DNA of 21,658 bases from the NCBI RefSeq assembly GCF_001186125.1, contig NW_014039677.1:5255-26912 (forward strand), written 5' to 3'. The translations under genes and the position numbers were made by a program. The notes beneath the pieces were generated by a model. It was not told where the DNA came from. It saw nothing but the letters and a program-made list of their open reading frames with translations, and ran no database searches. Position 1 is the stretch's first letter. Each line of letters opens with the position of its first letter. This document shows, piece after piece, positions 1-9,978 of this stretch. This DNA is from Sphaeroforma arctica JP610. Its lineage: Eukaryota; Opisthokonta; Ichthyosporea; Ichthyophonida.

Positions 1-1038
1 AACTCATAGCCTCCTGTCTTTTTAGGAGGCTATGATCAACTACAGTAAATAAACAGATATTTAAATATCAAGAAGGCTATAGTTTTTGGTTGTTTTTTTT
101 TTTGGAAGAAGGCTATATTGTCATTGTTTTTAATAATAAAAACATGGTTTTTTAAAAATATTTACATATGGGTTTTTTTTCTTTTTTTAAGAAACCGATT
201 TAGGAGACTACGGGTTTTCTTAGTGTTTTTAAAAAAAGCCGAAACACATTGTTTCATAAGCCGGTTAGGCACTCAGACCGTCAGGCGTCAGCAGCTGACT
301 CAGCTTCAACAGTTAAAAAATTAAAACCCAACACTTCTAAAAAAAGTAAATATTTATGTAAAACCCGTTGGCCGTGGCCGGCCCTTGGGCCGCAGGCCGG
401 GTTATTCGAGTTTTTCTAGCTCGGTCAATAACGGTTATCGGTACTTGTGGAATCATAGTTGGTACTTTTAAAAAAAACATATAATAAAAATATTAATAGA
501 TTAGTATAATAAATATAAATTTTTACACTCTCGCGCAGTCACGCACAACTGCACATTCTCTTGGCATCGCACAGTGCCACAGACGCACACTTCTTGTGTC
601 GGACGACGCACGGTCAGTCACACACACACATAATACGCGCACTCAAAAGCCAAAATCTCTTCTATTTGCAATCTGGAAACTATGTATGCATATGTATGAT
701 TTGTTTGTTTGTTTTTATAAAAAAATGAATACACACTTGTTGTGTGGGCCTTGTAGGGCCATGAGACCGTCAGACTGTCAATGCCATCACAGGCTCACAG
801 CACAGATATTGCGGCCTGCGGCCCTGCGGCCTACGTGGATAAACTTTTTGTTTTGTTTTGTTTTAGGAGGAATTACAGTGAAATGTCCTCTATTTTTAGA
901 GACTTGAATGTATTTAAATGTGTGTGTAGAAGAAGGCTATTTATTGCAGTCCTTTATTAGGAGAGTGATACATAAAGATACCACGAATATACGTTATAAC
1001 GTTTCGTAAATATAGAAACTTTATACGTTTATGTAATT

Positions 1039-1064
1039 TTTTGTTTTATTTTTACAAAACAAAA
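1039..1064. repeat. Inverted repeat, AT-rich hairpin
   Basis: Nine-base arms (ttttgtttt at 1039-1047 and aaaacaaaa at 1056-1064) face each other across an 8-base loop. With arms of only A, T and one G or C each, it may be a chance product of the base composition. Confidence 0.4.
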
Positions 1065-1155
1065 TCTTCTGCACATAAATATGTATAAAAAAGGAATTTG
1101 TTGTCCGAGAAAATTGCCTTTTTGAACACAAAGCCATCAGGCATCAGCCTTGAAA

Positions 1156-1180
1156 TTTGTTTTTTACTATAAAAAACAAA
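1156..1180. repeat. Inverted repeat with 11-base arms
   Basis: The arms tttgtttttta (1156-1166) and taaaaaacaaa (1170-1180) pair perfectly across a 3-base loop. It lies about 500 bases before the sirtuin start. A role is not shown by the sequence. Confidence 0.45.
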
Positions 1181-1689
1181 ATATGTATATACGACGCTAT
1201 TTCCAACAAAACATAGTAAACGCACAGATAAAAATTAAATATACCCGATTCCTCGGAGTGTGGTGGATTGCTTTAAACGAGAACATGGCTCTCAGTAATC
1301 CTTTATTCGGTATTCCTGTGAATGTATTTATTTTCAATTTTAGAAACGACTAGTAGACTACTCTAGAGTAATACGTAGGCTCTATATTTATAAATATAAA
1401 TATATATATACATATTAGTGCAAAGTTGAAGAGAGCGAGAAGAAAGAATCCGTAGGACAATACATTGCATATATAATAGCTCTCACAGTAAATGAGCTAC
1501 ATATTAATAGTTCAATACTCGAGCATATACAACACCACGCAAACTACAAGGGTAATAACGCGTCAATTAGTAACGATTTCCGTAAAATTCATCAGAATAT
1601 ACAACAGTACACAGTTCATAAACGAGAAACAACACCCTCTCGAATACAAAACAATATAATATTCGAGTTCAATCAATCAACCAAGCAAC

Positions 1690-2655
1690 ATGTTCAGCAT
1701 TAAATGGGATGATATGGACCTGGGTGACGTAAGCTTCAGCGACCTGGCTGGTAGTCGCGCCCCCGCTCGCGTCATAGATCATGAGAATGTTGCGGTGCGA
1801 AAGGCAGCTGTAAAGGGCACTGTTGAGATTATAGCGGACATGATTTTAGAAGCGAAGGGTAATCTAGTGTTTCTAACTGGGGCGGGGATGTCAGCCGCGT
1901 CTGATATACCTACTTTCCGAGACCCCGATCACGGTGTCTGGGCAACACGTGATCCCAAACAGTGTGGTACTAAAGAGGCCTTTGTGCATCACCCAGAGAG
2001 ACTCTGGACTGTTTTGATGGACGTGGTAGGCCCGGAGAACGACCCCAAGCCCAACTTGGGTCACAAAGCGCTCGGAGATTTAGAAGCTTTGGGCTTCACA
2101 TCGACCGTGGTCACGCAGAATGTTGATGACTTGCACGAAAACGCAGGTAACAAAGATGTCATGCACTTGCACGGCAATCTGTGGCGAACTTTCTGTGTAG
2201 CGTGTGGGTTGCAAGGGACAAACACGCACGAGTTATTGCGCACAGTGAAGAAGGTGGACTTGCCACCGCGCTGCGATCACTGTCACGGGGTGTTGAAGCC
2301 CGACGCGATTTTATTTGGCGAGTTATTAGACAATAGTATAGTGGATCGGGCTTCCGATTTGGTCAAGCACACACCGCTATTGTTTGTGTTAGGTACCAGT
2401 GCTAGAGTTACGCCTGCGTCCGACTTTCCGATCATGGCTGCAAATCATGGGGCGAAGGTGGTGGAGATCAATATGGAGAGAACTCAATTGACAGACACAT
2501 GCGTAGATGTATTCATGAATGAACCTTTAGAGGTAGTGCTACCGCAGATAGTTGAGCTGGTGAGGCAAAAACATTTAAAAAAGGATCCTTTAGGAACGTC
2601 GATGTTCACACTTCTGTCGTCGGTACTGAACGGGTCATCGAAAATGCCGGAGTGA
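1690..2655 (+). CDS. Sirtuin (Sir2-family NAD-dependent protein deacylase)
   Basis: This 321-residue protein carries every hallmark of the Sir2 fold, which removes acyl groups from lysine using NAD and yields nicotinamide and O-acyl-ADP-ribose. In order: NAD loop GAGMSAASDIPTFR (64-77), TQNVDD (142-147), catalytic His in HLHGN (H161), a zinc site with Cys169, 172, 195 and 198, FGE (209-211), GTS (235-237) and EIN (259-261). The zinc ribbon is the usual CX2C...CX2C. The Tyr-x-x-Arg pair that marks class III desuccinylases is not visible after HHPERLW, so plain deacetylation or another acyl preference is likelier. The loop has SDIP where SGIP is usual. The gene is uninterrupted. The ATG has A at -3 and lies about 27 residues before the first conserved block. 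No transit peptide or membrane segment is evident, so a cytosolic or nuclear site is inferred only. A tail-only copy follows 125 bases downstream. Confidence 0.93.
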   Translation: MFSIKWDDMDLGDVSFSDLAGSRAPARVIDHENVAVRKAAVKGTVEIIADMILEAKGNLVFLTGAGMSAASDIPTFRDPDHGVWATRDPKQCGTKEAFVHHPERLWTVLMDVVGPENDPKPNLGHKALGDLEALGFTSTVVTQNVDDLHENAGNKDVMHLHGNLWRTFCVACGLQGTNTHELLRTVKKVDLPPRCDHCHGVLKPDAILFGELLDNSIVDRASDLVKHTPLLFVLGTSARVTPASDFPIMAANHGAKVVEINMERTQLTDTCVDVFMNEPLEVVLPQIVELVRQKHLKKDPLGTSMFTLLSSVLNGSSKMPE

Positions 2656-2780
2656 AGCGATTCTTGCAAAGTCCCCTAATTTCAAGAGTGCAGCTATTCG
2701 GGTATATGTACTTGCATGTTATATACATTTATATATATATATGTCGAATATAGAACATACTGGCCTCAGCAGTGAGTGCG

Positions 2781-3077
2781 ATGGAGAACACACCGTTGTT
2801 ATTTGTACTGGGCACAAGTGCACGTGTGAGCCCGGCCACAGACCTACCTGTGATTGCCTCGAACGCGGGGGCAAAGGTTGTGAAAATCAATATGGAGGAA
2901 ACCCAACTAACCCACACGTGCGTGGACTACTACCTGCACGCGCCCCTAGAGACTGTCTTGCCACAGATCGTCGAGTGTGTGCGGAGGATACACCGGGAAA
3001 GTAAACCCCGGTCATCCATTGTGGCGTCTTTAAGCAAGACATTCTCGAGACCCTCACTGCTTCCCGACCAATTATAA
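2781..3077 (+). CDS. Truncated sirtuin C-terminal copy or alternative last exon
   Basis: From the ATG at 2781 this frame gives 98 residues matching sirtuin residues about 228-292 of the upstream gene, roughly three-quarters identical over 65 positions. It keeps TPLLFVLGTSARV, the KIN strand and LPQIVE. It lacks the NAD loop, catalytic His and zinc cysteines, so it cannot be a deacylase alone. Many substitutions are conservative and the frame has no stop, suggesting selection on the protein for at least part of its history. Homology fades about 2757-2780, where an in-frame stop lies just upstream, and 'cctcagcag' there could be a 3' splice site. Alternatives are a decaying tandem duplicate, a small NAD-site-only protein, or an alternative final exon of the sirtuin. 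The C-terminal 30 residues differ completely from the parent. Confidence 0.55.
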   Translation: MENTPLLFVLGTSARVSPATDLPVIASNAGAKVVKINMEETQLTHTCVDYYLHAPLETVLPQIVECVRRIHRESKPRSSIVASLSKTFSRPSLLPDQL

Positions 3078-3471
3078 ACTTAAAAGGTATATAAAAATAC
3101 ATCTTGCTTGCACCTACTCAGACTTGTTCATGAGGTTAGAAGTCGTTTCTCGTGTATGTGCATGCGCATGCAGGCAGTCTTGATAGCTTGATACTTATTC
3201 TCGCGAAAGATTTCTCGTTGATATAGTACCTGTATATCTGTCGTAGAGTTGTATCGCTTGTGCGCACGTGTGTGTTGACACAGAACGGAATGAATTTATT
3301 CACATCACTCACAGTGTTGAATTAGCATACGAATGGCTCAATATAATGTGACTCTCACACATATAGTAAAGCACTTCATACATCAAGTAAGGGAAAGGCG
3401 TCACTTATAATGATGTGAAAGCTTTCTTGTACACGTACTTGTCCGAAATATATCTATTACTTTACAGGCAT
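3078..3471. other. Intergenic stretch
   Basis: No gene recognised. AT-rich single-copy-looking DNA follows the sirtuin tail copy; it should contain the 3' end signals of that unit, but no clear AATAAA is seen. Confidence 0.5.
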
Positions 3472-4241
3472 GCATATATATATATATATACATATGCATG
3501 TGTGTGTGTGTGCGTGTATACCCGTCCTGATTTTCAGTTCAGAGAGCGACAGTATCAAATCCATTGCATCGGATACGTTGGGATCAGTTTCCTACACTTT
3601 TCTTGTATTAGTTGTTAGTAAGGCACATTTTTTTTGTTGAAATAAGGGATTGCGGAATGTGAAACAGCATTCCTGCTTTCAATTATGAATATGTTCTTTG
3701 GTTCCTGTAGAGATTTAAAATTCAAATATTCGTGCATATATGTTTATATATATGTATATATACATATATATGTATATGTGTGTGCGTGTGCGTGTGTGTA
3801 TGTATGAATCTATATCTATATCTATCTATATATATATCTTATGTATATATATATGTGTGTGTGTGTGTATATAGATATATAGATATATATATATGTGTGG
3901 ATGTTTGTTTGTATGCATACATGTATGTCTGTATCTATGTATGTCTGTATCTATGTGTATCTATGTATGTATGTGGGTATGTATGCATGCATGCATATAT
4001 GTATATGTAAAAAGATTTTATTATATACATTTATATAGATGTAAATATATTTTATCTTTTTCATACAGGTCTATATATATATATGTATCTTTACATATAT
4101 TGATTGTTTTATACATGTTTATTTATATATATATATGTATGGATATGTATATATATATATCTATATATATATATGTGGGTGGGTGGGTGGGTGTGGTTAT
4201 ATATATATATATATATGTTTGTGTCTTTTGTATATTTGTTA

Positions 4242-4282
<41 letters not shown>

Positions 4283-4593
4283 GTGTGTTTGCTTGTTTGC
4301 TTGTTTTTTTATATATATATATGTGTGTGTGTGCATGTGTGTGTATATATGTATATTATTGTAGTATTATATGATTATATATATATTCTTATTGTTTTAA
4401 TTTTATATTGATGTATATGTATATTTTTGTATTCTTATATGAATATATATATATCTATATTCTTATATATATATTCTTATTGTTGTTATTATATATTTCT
4501 ATATATATGTGTGTGCATGTGTGAGAGTGTGGGTGTGCATATGTTTATATATATATATATAAATGTATATGTGCGTGTGTGTGTGTGTGAGTA
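3472..4593. repeat. Compound TA/TG microsatellite tract
   Basis: More than a kilobase is dominated by (TA)n, (TG)n and mixed tracts such as 'tatgtatc', with a less repetitive gap near 3520-3740. Within it a 16-base unit close to 'atgtatgtctgtatct' repeats near 3921-3953. Long TA runs can extrude cruciforms and long TG runs can adopt Z-DNA; both are established properties of such tracts. Open frames here (Tyr, Ile, Val and Cys rich) are products of the repeats and are not genes. Confidence 0.9.
4177..4191 (+). other. Perfect G-quadruplex motif
   Basis: Four GGG tracts separated by single T residues (GGGTGGGTGGGTGGG) form the textbook motif for a very stable parallel quadruplex. TA repeats flank it on both sides. 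Confidence 0.75.
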
Positions 4594-5378
4594 TATATAT
4601 CGTGTTTGAAATGTTCAAAAGCCAGTTCAGCAAAAACATACACGATGTATTCGAGTCCTACTCAATGACTATCGATTCATCACGAATAATACTTGTCAAC
4701 AAGATTTGACCTGCTAGCAGTGGCAGATCATCACTATTGCGGCCCTACATTGGAGAGGATAGTACAGTGTATGCAATATGCTTTTCATTTGCATTTTTTA
4801 GACCAAAATTTAACATCGTTTCTTATTCTTCCCACAGTGCGATGTTAAATATTGTATCTCTATACCACGGTAGTATGTTACATTTTTTTCCCAATACCTG
4901 ACCTTGTTTTGTAATTAACAAATGATGCAAAAGTTGAAGAGCCTTGCCGAGCGAAATGTACCCTACCGTGTTCCACCGCTGAAAAATGTCACATTTCAAT
5001 TTCACTCATCTTCGTACAATAGATTGCTTTTGGGAAACTTATGTTGCTTGAGTCGAATAAACCCAATCATTCGGAGAAATGACAGTTGGCACCATGATAT
5101 ATATTTTGTGCAGATAATGAATTGTGCCAAAATCTTGAGCGGGGACTGCAATTTGCATTCAAGTAAACTCGAAAAAATTACACATAGGTCAACATGTTGT
5201 GCACACTACTTGAAGCTTTGCGCAATTACGTGTAGCGCCTATCAATTAGCATTGAGGAATATATTGCTGGGTTCCATATCTATTAACATCATGTAGCTAC
5301 AAAATATAGCGAAATTCAGTATTCGTGTTAATGGGTAAGTGATGGCCAACAGTCTCAATTGTGGGGTTTTTAAAAGGC
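4594..5378. other. Non-coding or unrecognised stretch with one inverted repeat
   Basis: No protein family is recognisable. Arms atttaacatcg (4808-4818) and cgatgttaaat (4840-4850) pair over 11 bases with a 21-base loop. A 124-residue open frame at 4922-5296 has no recognisable motif. A strong donor-like GGTAAGT at 5334-5340 is noted without a partner that can be defended. Confidence 0.4.
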
Positions 5379-5690
5379 GCGATCGTGATGTCAATGCGTG
5401 AGAACTTATACAGGTATGCAGGGTATATAAATCCTAACATTGCAGGGCAAATTTTTGTACTGTCCAATGTATGTTCGATAGATTTCACTACATTCACAGG
5501 CATCCGAATATAGAGAAATTAATTATTCATGTCGAGGATAGTTCTTTTTCTTTCTGGTTAGCGATCGCGATGCCAATCAGTGAGAACTTGTGCAGATATG
5601 CAGAGTGTATAAACTTAACATTGCAGGGGAAATTTTATACTGACCAATGTAGGTTCGATGAATATCATTACCTTTACAAGCATCCGCAGC
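5379..5690 (+). repeat. Tandem duplication, about 180-bp period
   Basis: Unit 1 (5379-5510) and unit 2 (5561-5690) align along their length: both open with gcgatcg, share 'gagaactt', 'taacattgcaggg', 'ccaatgta' and 'ttcgat', and close with 'catccg'. The period is 182 at the start and 180 from about 5461, so in the later half the units stay in one reading frame. The frame 5471-5710 encodes both copies of a segment of the form FDxxHYxxxHP. No known family is recognised. It may be a remnant of a protein with 60-residue repeats. Confidence 0.6.
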
Positions 5691-6107
5691 ATGTATACGG
5701 TGCTATTTAAATTAGGTGCCGATATCTGTGATGGAAATAGAAACAGCGCCATACAATGATAACAAGTACGTCTAACAGCCACATATGTGTACACATGTAT
5801 ATGAAGTAGAGCTTACACCACGCTCTATTCACCTCTTGTGTCCCATTTCTCGCGAAAATCAATACAGTGCGTATTGCTCCTTCGTTGACATATGCAGCTC
5901 TACAAACATGTATCATCTACGCGATGTATGCGCATATTACAGAGTCCAGATTCACTACTGAAGAACTACTTGCCGTACGCATCTATTTTTTTTCGTATTG
6001 GATTCGCGTAATCAAGTGAGGTTTGTTTGTGAAGCGGGCACTACGTACACTGGTTGTTCATACATGACATCGACTCGTGAATGTCTAAGCGATTCCAATG
6101 GCCGCGG
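5691..6107. other. Unrecognised stretch
   Basis: No gene, repeat or RNA that I can support is visible here. Confidence 0.4.
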
Positions 6108-6395
6108 CTATCGGGCCATAACTTGAAGAAGAAACAATAGTTGCTTTGCAGCCTGTAGTTCTTCCCGCTCTATGCGTTCTTTCAGAATTCTAAATCCGCC
6201 TGTCCTTTCTTGGAGGTGAATATGACTACATACAGTATAAATCAAGGCATCCATATCTGGAACGGCCCATCGCATTGTATGCCCTGGTCTATGGGTGAGT
6301 AACAACTCTGAGGTGATGTGTTCGAAAACAGGACCATGAATAACGAAAGTGACGACACGTGGCAAGACCGGCACAGATAACAATTCACACAAGAA
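6108..6395 (-). CDS. Possible terminal exon of an unidentified spliced gene
   Basis: Read on the minus strand, the frame from 6395 to the stop at 6108 gives about 95 residues of ordinary, protein-like composition, ending in a charged helical segment rich in Glu, Arg, Leu and Gln (KERIEREELQAAKQ). It has no ATG near its beginning. Instead it is preceded directly by a polypyrimidine run and TTTTTTAG, which is a good 3' splice site. This suggests an exon rather than a whole gene. Candidate upstream frames on the same strand are 7085-6818 and 7691-7380; the donor-like GTAAGA near 6824-6829 does not give a matching phase with this acceptor, so no gene model is offered. No family is recognised. It may be a chance frame. 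Confidence 0.2.
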   Translation of the reverse strand, partial: FLCELLSVPVLPRVVTFVIHGPVFEHITSELLLTHRPGHTMRWAVPDMDALIYTVCSHIHLQERTGGFRILKERIEREELQAAKQLLFLLQVMAR

Positions 6396-8360
6396 CTAAA
6401 AAAGGTGATGGTTACTACTTCGCAGGCCTTTCGAGTCCGTGTTCTCTATCGAACTTTGTCACAATGCGCTCACGACCTCGGAGACTGGTATAGAAGTAAC
6501 TTTAAACTATTTCAATATGTAAAATGCCATCAGACTTCCTTACCTTGATCCAGTCATAAGTTAGACACCCTCTCCTTTCTTTCAATTGTAAAAAATGATA
6601 CAGTACTGTATATGATCGTGCAACGGAACAATAAATATCAAACTAACTCGTAAATATCAACAGGCCTACCTAAACTTCTTCTATCCCGCCGAAATTGCTG
6701 TGCTTAGAAGATCCTATATTTTGAGAATAAATGTATTCAAAGAAGGGAATTCTGTATGCATGTGAGGACAAAATACATAAGCGAGATATGTATTTTCGGC
6801 CCGCACTCGTACTCCTCTTACATCCGAGATGATATTTCGCGTCGTACTCTGAACTGTTGTTCCGCAAAACATAAGTAATTGATGAGTGATCGGTTTGAGT
6901 ATGAGATTTCTATTACGTGAATGGAATTCTCAAAATGATATGAATACAATGAGGCTTTAAAATTATGATGCAGATACCGTTCCAGTGTGTTCTCATCAGG
7001 TGTCGATAATACAAGCCTCATAATATCCGTATAGCTCGATGCCACCACGGATAGCAAAGCGATTTTATCCACAACGTTGCTACAAGATGGTTGAATACGC
7101 TATACGAATTTCTATGGCAAATATAGGACTACAACTGTTGTGTGATATTTTAAGTCAGACACAGTATTCTCGCATCGGGGTCCGCCTTGCCCACGATAGT
7201 ATTGACTTGAATAGTCGTTTATCGACTGCATTTCGATTTAAAATCTTACTCTTAACCCAGTTGACCTTTACATCGTGATTCAAAAGGTACGGAAAAGAGC
7301 CTTCCGCACTTGTGTGACTCAATGATATACGTTTCCCTTCATGACATCACAAGGCTGGGCCTTTTTATTCTGCTACACTTTATTCTTGTATTTTTGAAAC
7401 TGTATTTGTTTCAATTCTTCCCCGAATTAGATCTAAATATTTCATGAGGTGATGCAAATCCTTGTACAGATTTGAACAGGATATGAAAATTGAAGCTATA
7501 TTTCTTGAGATGATGTGAAAACCCCCTCGTTTGGAGATTTGACAACTATGATATGGAACTACGCTTCGAATTTGTTCGGACAGACTCGAACCGGTAAGTT
7601 TTCTTTTTGATAGTATTTGTGCGTAGAGTATCACTGCCATATGGTGTCGATTGCGAGGTGAATAGTTTTCTATTGTTAAACCGTGAGACACAGTCTTGAC
7701 AGCTTTACGTTACTTTTTACGTTGAATCATTGGCAAGGACGTGATCTTAACTACCTAAATATAAAACTTCATCTGTATCTTCTTTTCCTTGGTTTGAAGT
7801 ACTGCTCCTGCTGCTCTAGACTTGAAGCCGAGGCACGAACCAACGAAGATTAGACGACGACTAGGTCTAGGTGTGTGACTCAAAATAGTGCACATGGCAA
7901 TCTACACAGCGCTCTAGCATCAGTTCCCAAAGTATATCGTCTGTTTGAATTCAAATAACTAATTGTTGGCGATATTTATTGGCGGTATAATGCATGTTCT
8001 ATGCGTATAAATACTTTTTCGCACAAAGTGACTGTGAAAGAACTCGATGTGACTTTGAAATAAAACAGGAACATCTATACGATTACTTGAATTGAAATGA
8101 TTTAAATGGTTTTGTGTACATTGGCTGTATATACAGATACTCTTGACTGTGTATGGTCAATAAATAGCAAGACTATCTTTTCCAATATAAAGCACACCGC
8201 GTGGCATACGTACCTACCACATTCTGAGTGTGTGTAGGAGGGAGGGGAGAGAGAGGTTCTTTGAGTTGACATTCAAATGCCATCCACAACTACCTTACTT
8301 ATCGTGTAAAAGTAAGATAGATACATACGAGTTTTCTACTGAAATCAAATAGAGGTTCGA
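6396..8360. other. Long stretch without a recognisable gene
   Basis: AT-rich DNA. Minus-strand open frames at 7072-6818 (84 codons) and 7691-7380 (103 codons) begin with non-ATG codons and match no family I know. They could be exons of the same unit as 6108-6395 or chance frames. A purine-rich patch, 'aggagggaggggagagagagg', lies near 8236-8256. No tRNA or other structured RNA is evident. Confidence 0.35.
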
Positions 8361-8450
8361 TAAAACCAATGATCCATAACTATATATACTGTTCGAGAAG
8401 AAAGATGAAATCAATGATCCATAACTATTTATACCGTTCGAGAAGAAAGC
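8361..8450 (+). repeat. 45-bp direct repeat, two units
   Basis: Units 8361-8405 and 8406-8450 abut and share 'caatgatccataactat' and 'gttcgagaagaaag', differing at a handful of bases. It lies just outside the copia fossil that starts downstream. Confidence 0.85.
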
Positions 8451-8630
8451 TTACTTTTTGAAATATTGATTCCAATAATCCCGAAAGTGAAGAACAAATC
8501 AAATGCTAAATACTGTCATGAAATTTATATTTGCATTCATTCAAATCTCACACCTGGTCCTGAAGAGAATAATCGTCATCAACTCAAATTAACTGCACAA
8601 TCTTGTTGATGTGCCGAAAAACTTTCAAAT
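8451..8630. other. Spacer before copia fossil 1
   Basis: No gene. If copia 1 has a 5' LTR it should lie here or a little further left, but I find no second copy to define it. Confidence 0.3.
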
Positions 8631-9555
8631 GTCGAAGATTAGTGAGTTATTTGCAAACATGGCCTTACAAAGGAAAGAGGATGAAGCCCACCAAAAACAA
8701 TGGAAGAAGGACTAACATTACAACACCAATTCTGGCTTGAGTGTCCGGCATACAGCAATGTACAAGATGCTAATAATCATCTAGAATCGATTCAGCGCAT
8801 CCTCGAGGAGTTTCATATCAATAGAGATACAGTCTCTGGCACGATAATCAATATCGTGACACATCTTGCCTTAATGCGTAGTCAATACTTTACGACACGA
8901 GAGCAGAAGTTCTTGACACTAACTTTTGTGAGTTACAAAGCTCAATACGCTGACCTAGGCGCAGACCATAATACAATCGCCTCACAACCCGCTACAACAC
9001 ACTTGTCACACAACTCACTGAAACACAACAAGTTATATTAAGAACGCAAGCAGCACGCGGATAAGGGTTGTAACGCTAAAGCTGAGGAGAATCTTCGTGG
9101 CGAACTACTAAACGCGTACGATGAGATAGAGAAACTCAAAATACGCAACGACAAACCTAAAACTTTCGTGGAAAGATTTGGCACATCGGCTCAACAACCA
9201 ATCATCCCTGAAAATGAATACCCACAGTGTAAGGACGCATACAATGAGACAAACTAGAAAGCTATCTCAACTTTGGCAGTTGGTTCGCTGGCCTCCGCAT
9301 GGAACTAGACACTCGGTGTTTTCAGCCGGTTACACCTAGAATGCAGCAATACACTCTTTGGTGGGACGATAGACATCGCCGCTAACAGCAAGTGCCGTCG
9401 AATACTCGTAGATTCTATCAGCACAGTACTCATCAAGGCGGTATACAAGCAATACATATCAAAACCGCCTCACGTGTTCTTCAATCACATATGTGTGGCA
9501 ACGAACACTGGCAGTCAAGGTAAACTATGGGGCACCCTATAGGAGCTTGTAAGAG

Positions 9556-9649
9556 TGCAATGTAGTAGACTTTAAATAAAGCGCAGATGTATGTATTTAT
9601 TCTAACCACACATTTGGTTAAATACCTAAGTTGTTTGCGCTAGTGTTCA
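9556..9649 (-). repeat. Minus-oriented copia LTR (94 bp)
   Basis: The reverse complement matches the 95-bp LTR at 11310-11404 at about 85 percent, both with TG and CA ends (TGAACACTAGC... to ...ACATTGCA). It sits inside the gag region of copia 1 in opposite orientation. No target duplication is found: the left flank is aagag and the right flank is gccac. It may be a solo LTR or the end of a rearranged element. The 94-bp match could be mistaken for the terminal inverted repeat of a DNA transposon spanning 9556-11404. Confidence 0.75.
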
Positions 9650-9859
9650 GCCACTTGGGCTGCCCAGGGTAAAACCTCGTATGGCCAGTTTGAGAAACCT
9701 TCTGCAAAACACTTTAACATTTCGATGCTATTCTATTTCGACTTCTCTACAACTAAATCTCACGCTGATCACATGATGGCTGATGCCTTTCCGCATAGGT
9801 TGTGACTCACAGATAACCGCAGCTATCTTTACAATGTTGCGGTTGGCAGACTTAATCCA

Positions 9860-9975
9860 CTCTCGGGAGCTGGTTGAGAAACTTAATCTGCTCTCGGAAG
9901 TCGGTTTAAGTATTTACATAACTCTCGGGAGTAATTTAAGCAACTTGATTAGCTCTCGGGAGTGAGCTAACTCTG
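9860..9975 (+). repeat. 31-bp minisatellite, four units
   Basis: The core CTCTCGGGAG (CTCTCGGAAG once) recurs at 9860, 9891, 9922 and 9953, exactly 31 bases apart. The bases between cores are more diverged, with 'acttaat' and 'tttaag' partly shared. It lies between the minus-oriented LTR and the 72-bp array. Confidence 0.85.
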
Positions 9976-9978
9976 ATG

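Larger units (their letters stand above)
1..1689. other. AT-rich non-coding upstream region
   Basis: No reading frame here resembles a protein; the longest open frames are short and of low complexity. The stretch is AT-rich with homopolymer T and A runs. Short words recur: 'agaaggctat' near 71, 108 and 930, and clusters around 'gtcaggc' and 'catcaggc' near 279 and 1131. Two GC-rich patches, about 366-405 and 811-832, share 'ggccgcaggcc' in opposite orientation. The last 250 bases lead directly into the sirtuin start and must hold its promoter and 5' leader. The tract near 1381-1418 is TA-rich, but no single TATA box can be chosen with confidence. Confidence 0.6.

Noticed and set aside
596-907. 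A 103-codon frame upstream of the sirtuin
   Set aside because: No family resemblance, and it spans the GC-rich patch and T-runs without coding character.
3732-4609. Several open frames of 60-172 codons on both strands
   Set aside because: They translate the TA/TG microsatellites into Tyr-, Ile-, Val- and Cys-rich sequence with no domain character.
4922-5296. A 124-codon plus-strand frame
   Set aside because: No recognisable motif or family, and amino-acid use looks like translated AT-rich DNA; kept only as a remark.
8355-8368. 'ggttcgataaaacc', resembling a tRNA T-arm
   Set aside because: No acceptor stem, D-arm or anticodon arm can be folded around it.
9860-9975. CRISPR-like array
   Set aside because: Only a 10-base core is kept, spacers are not unique sequences of CRISPR type, and the surroundings are eukaryotic retroelements.
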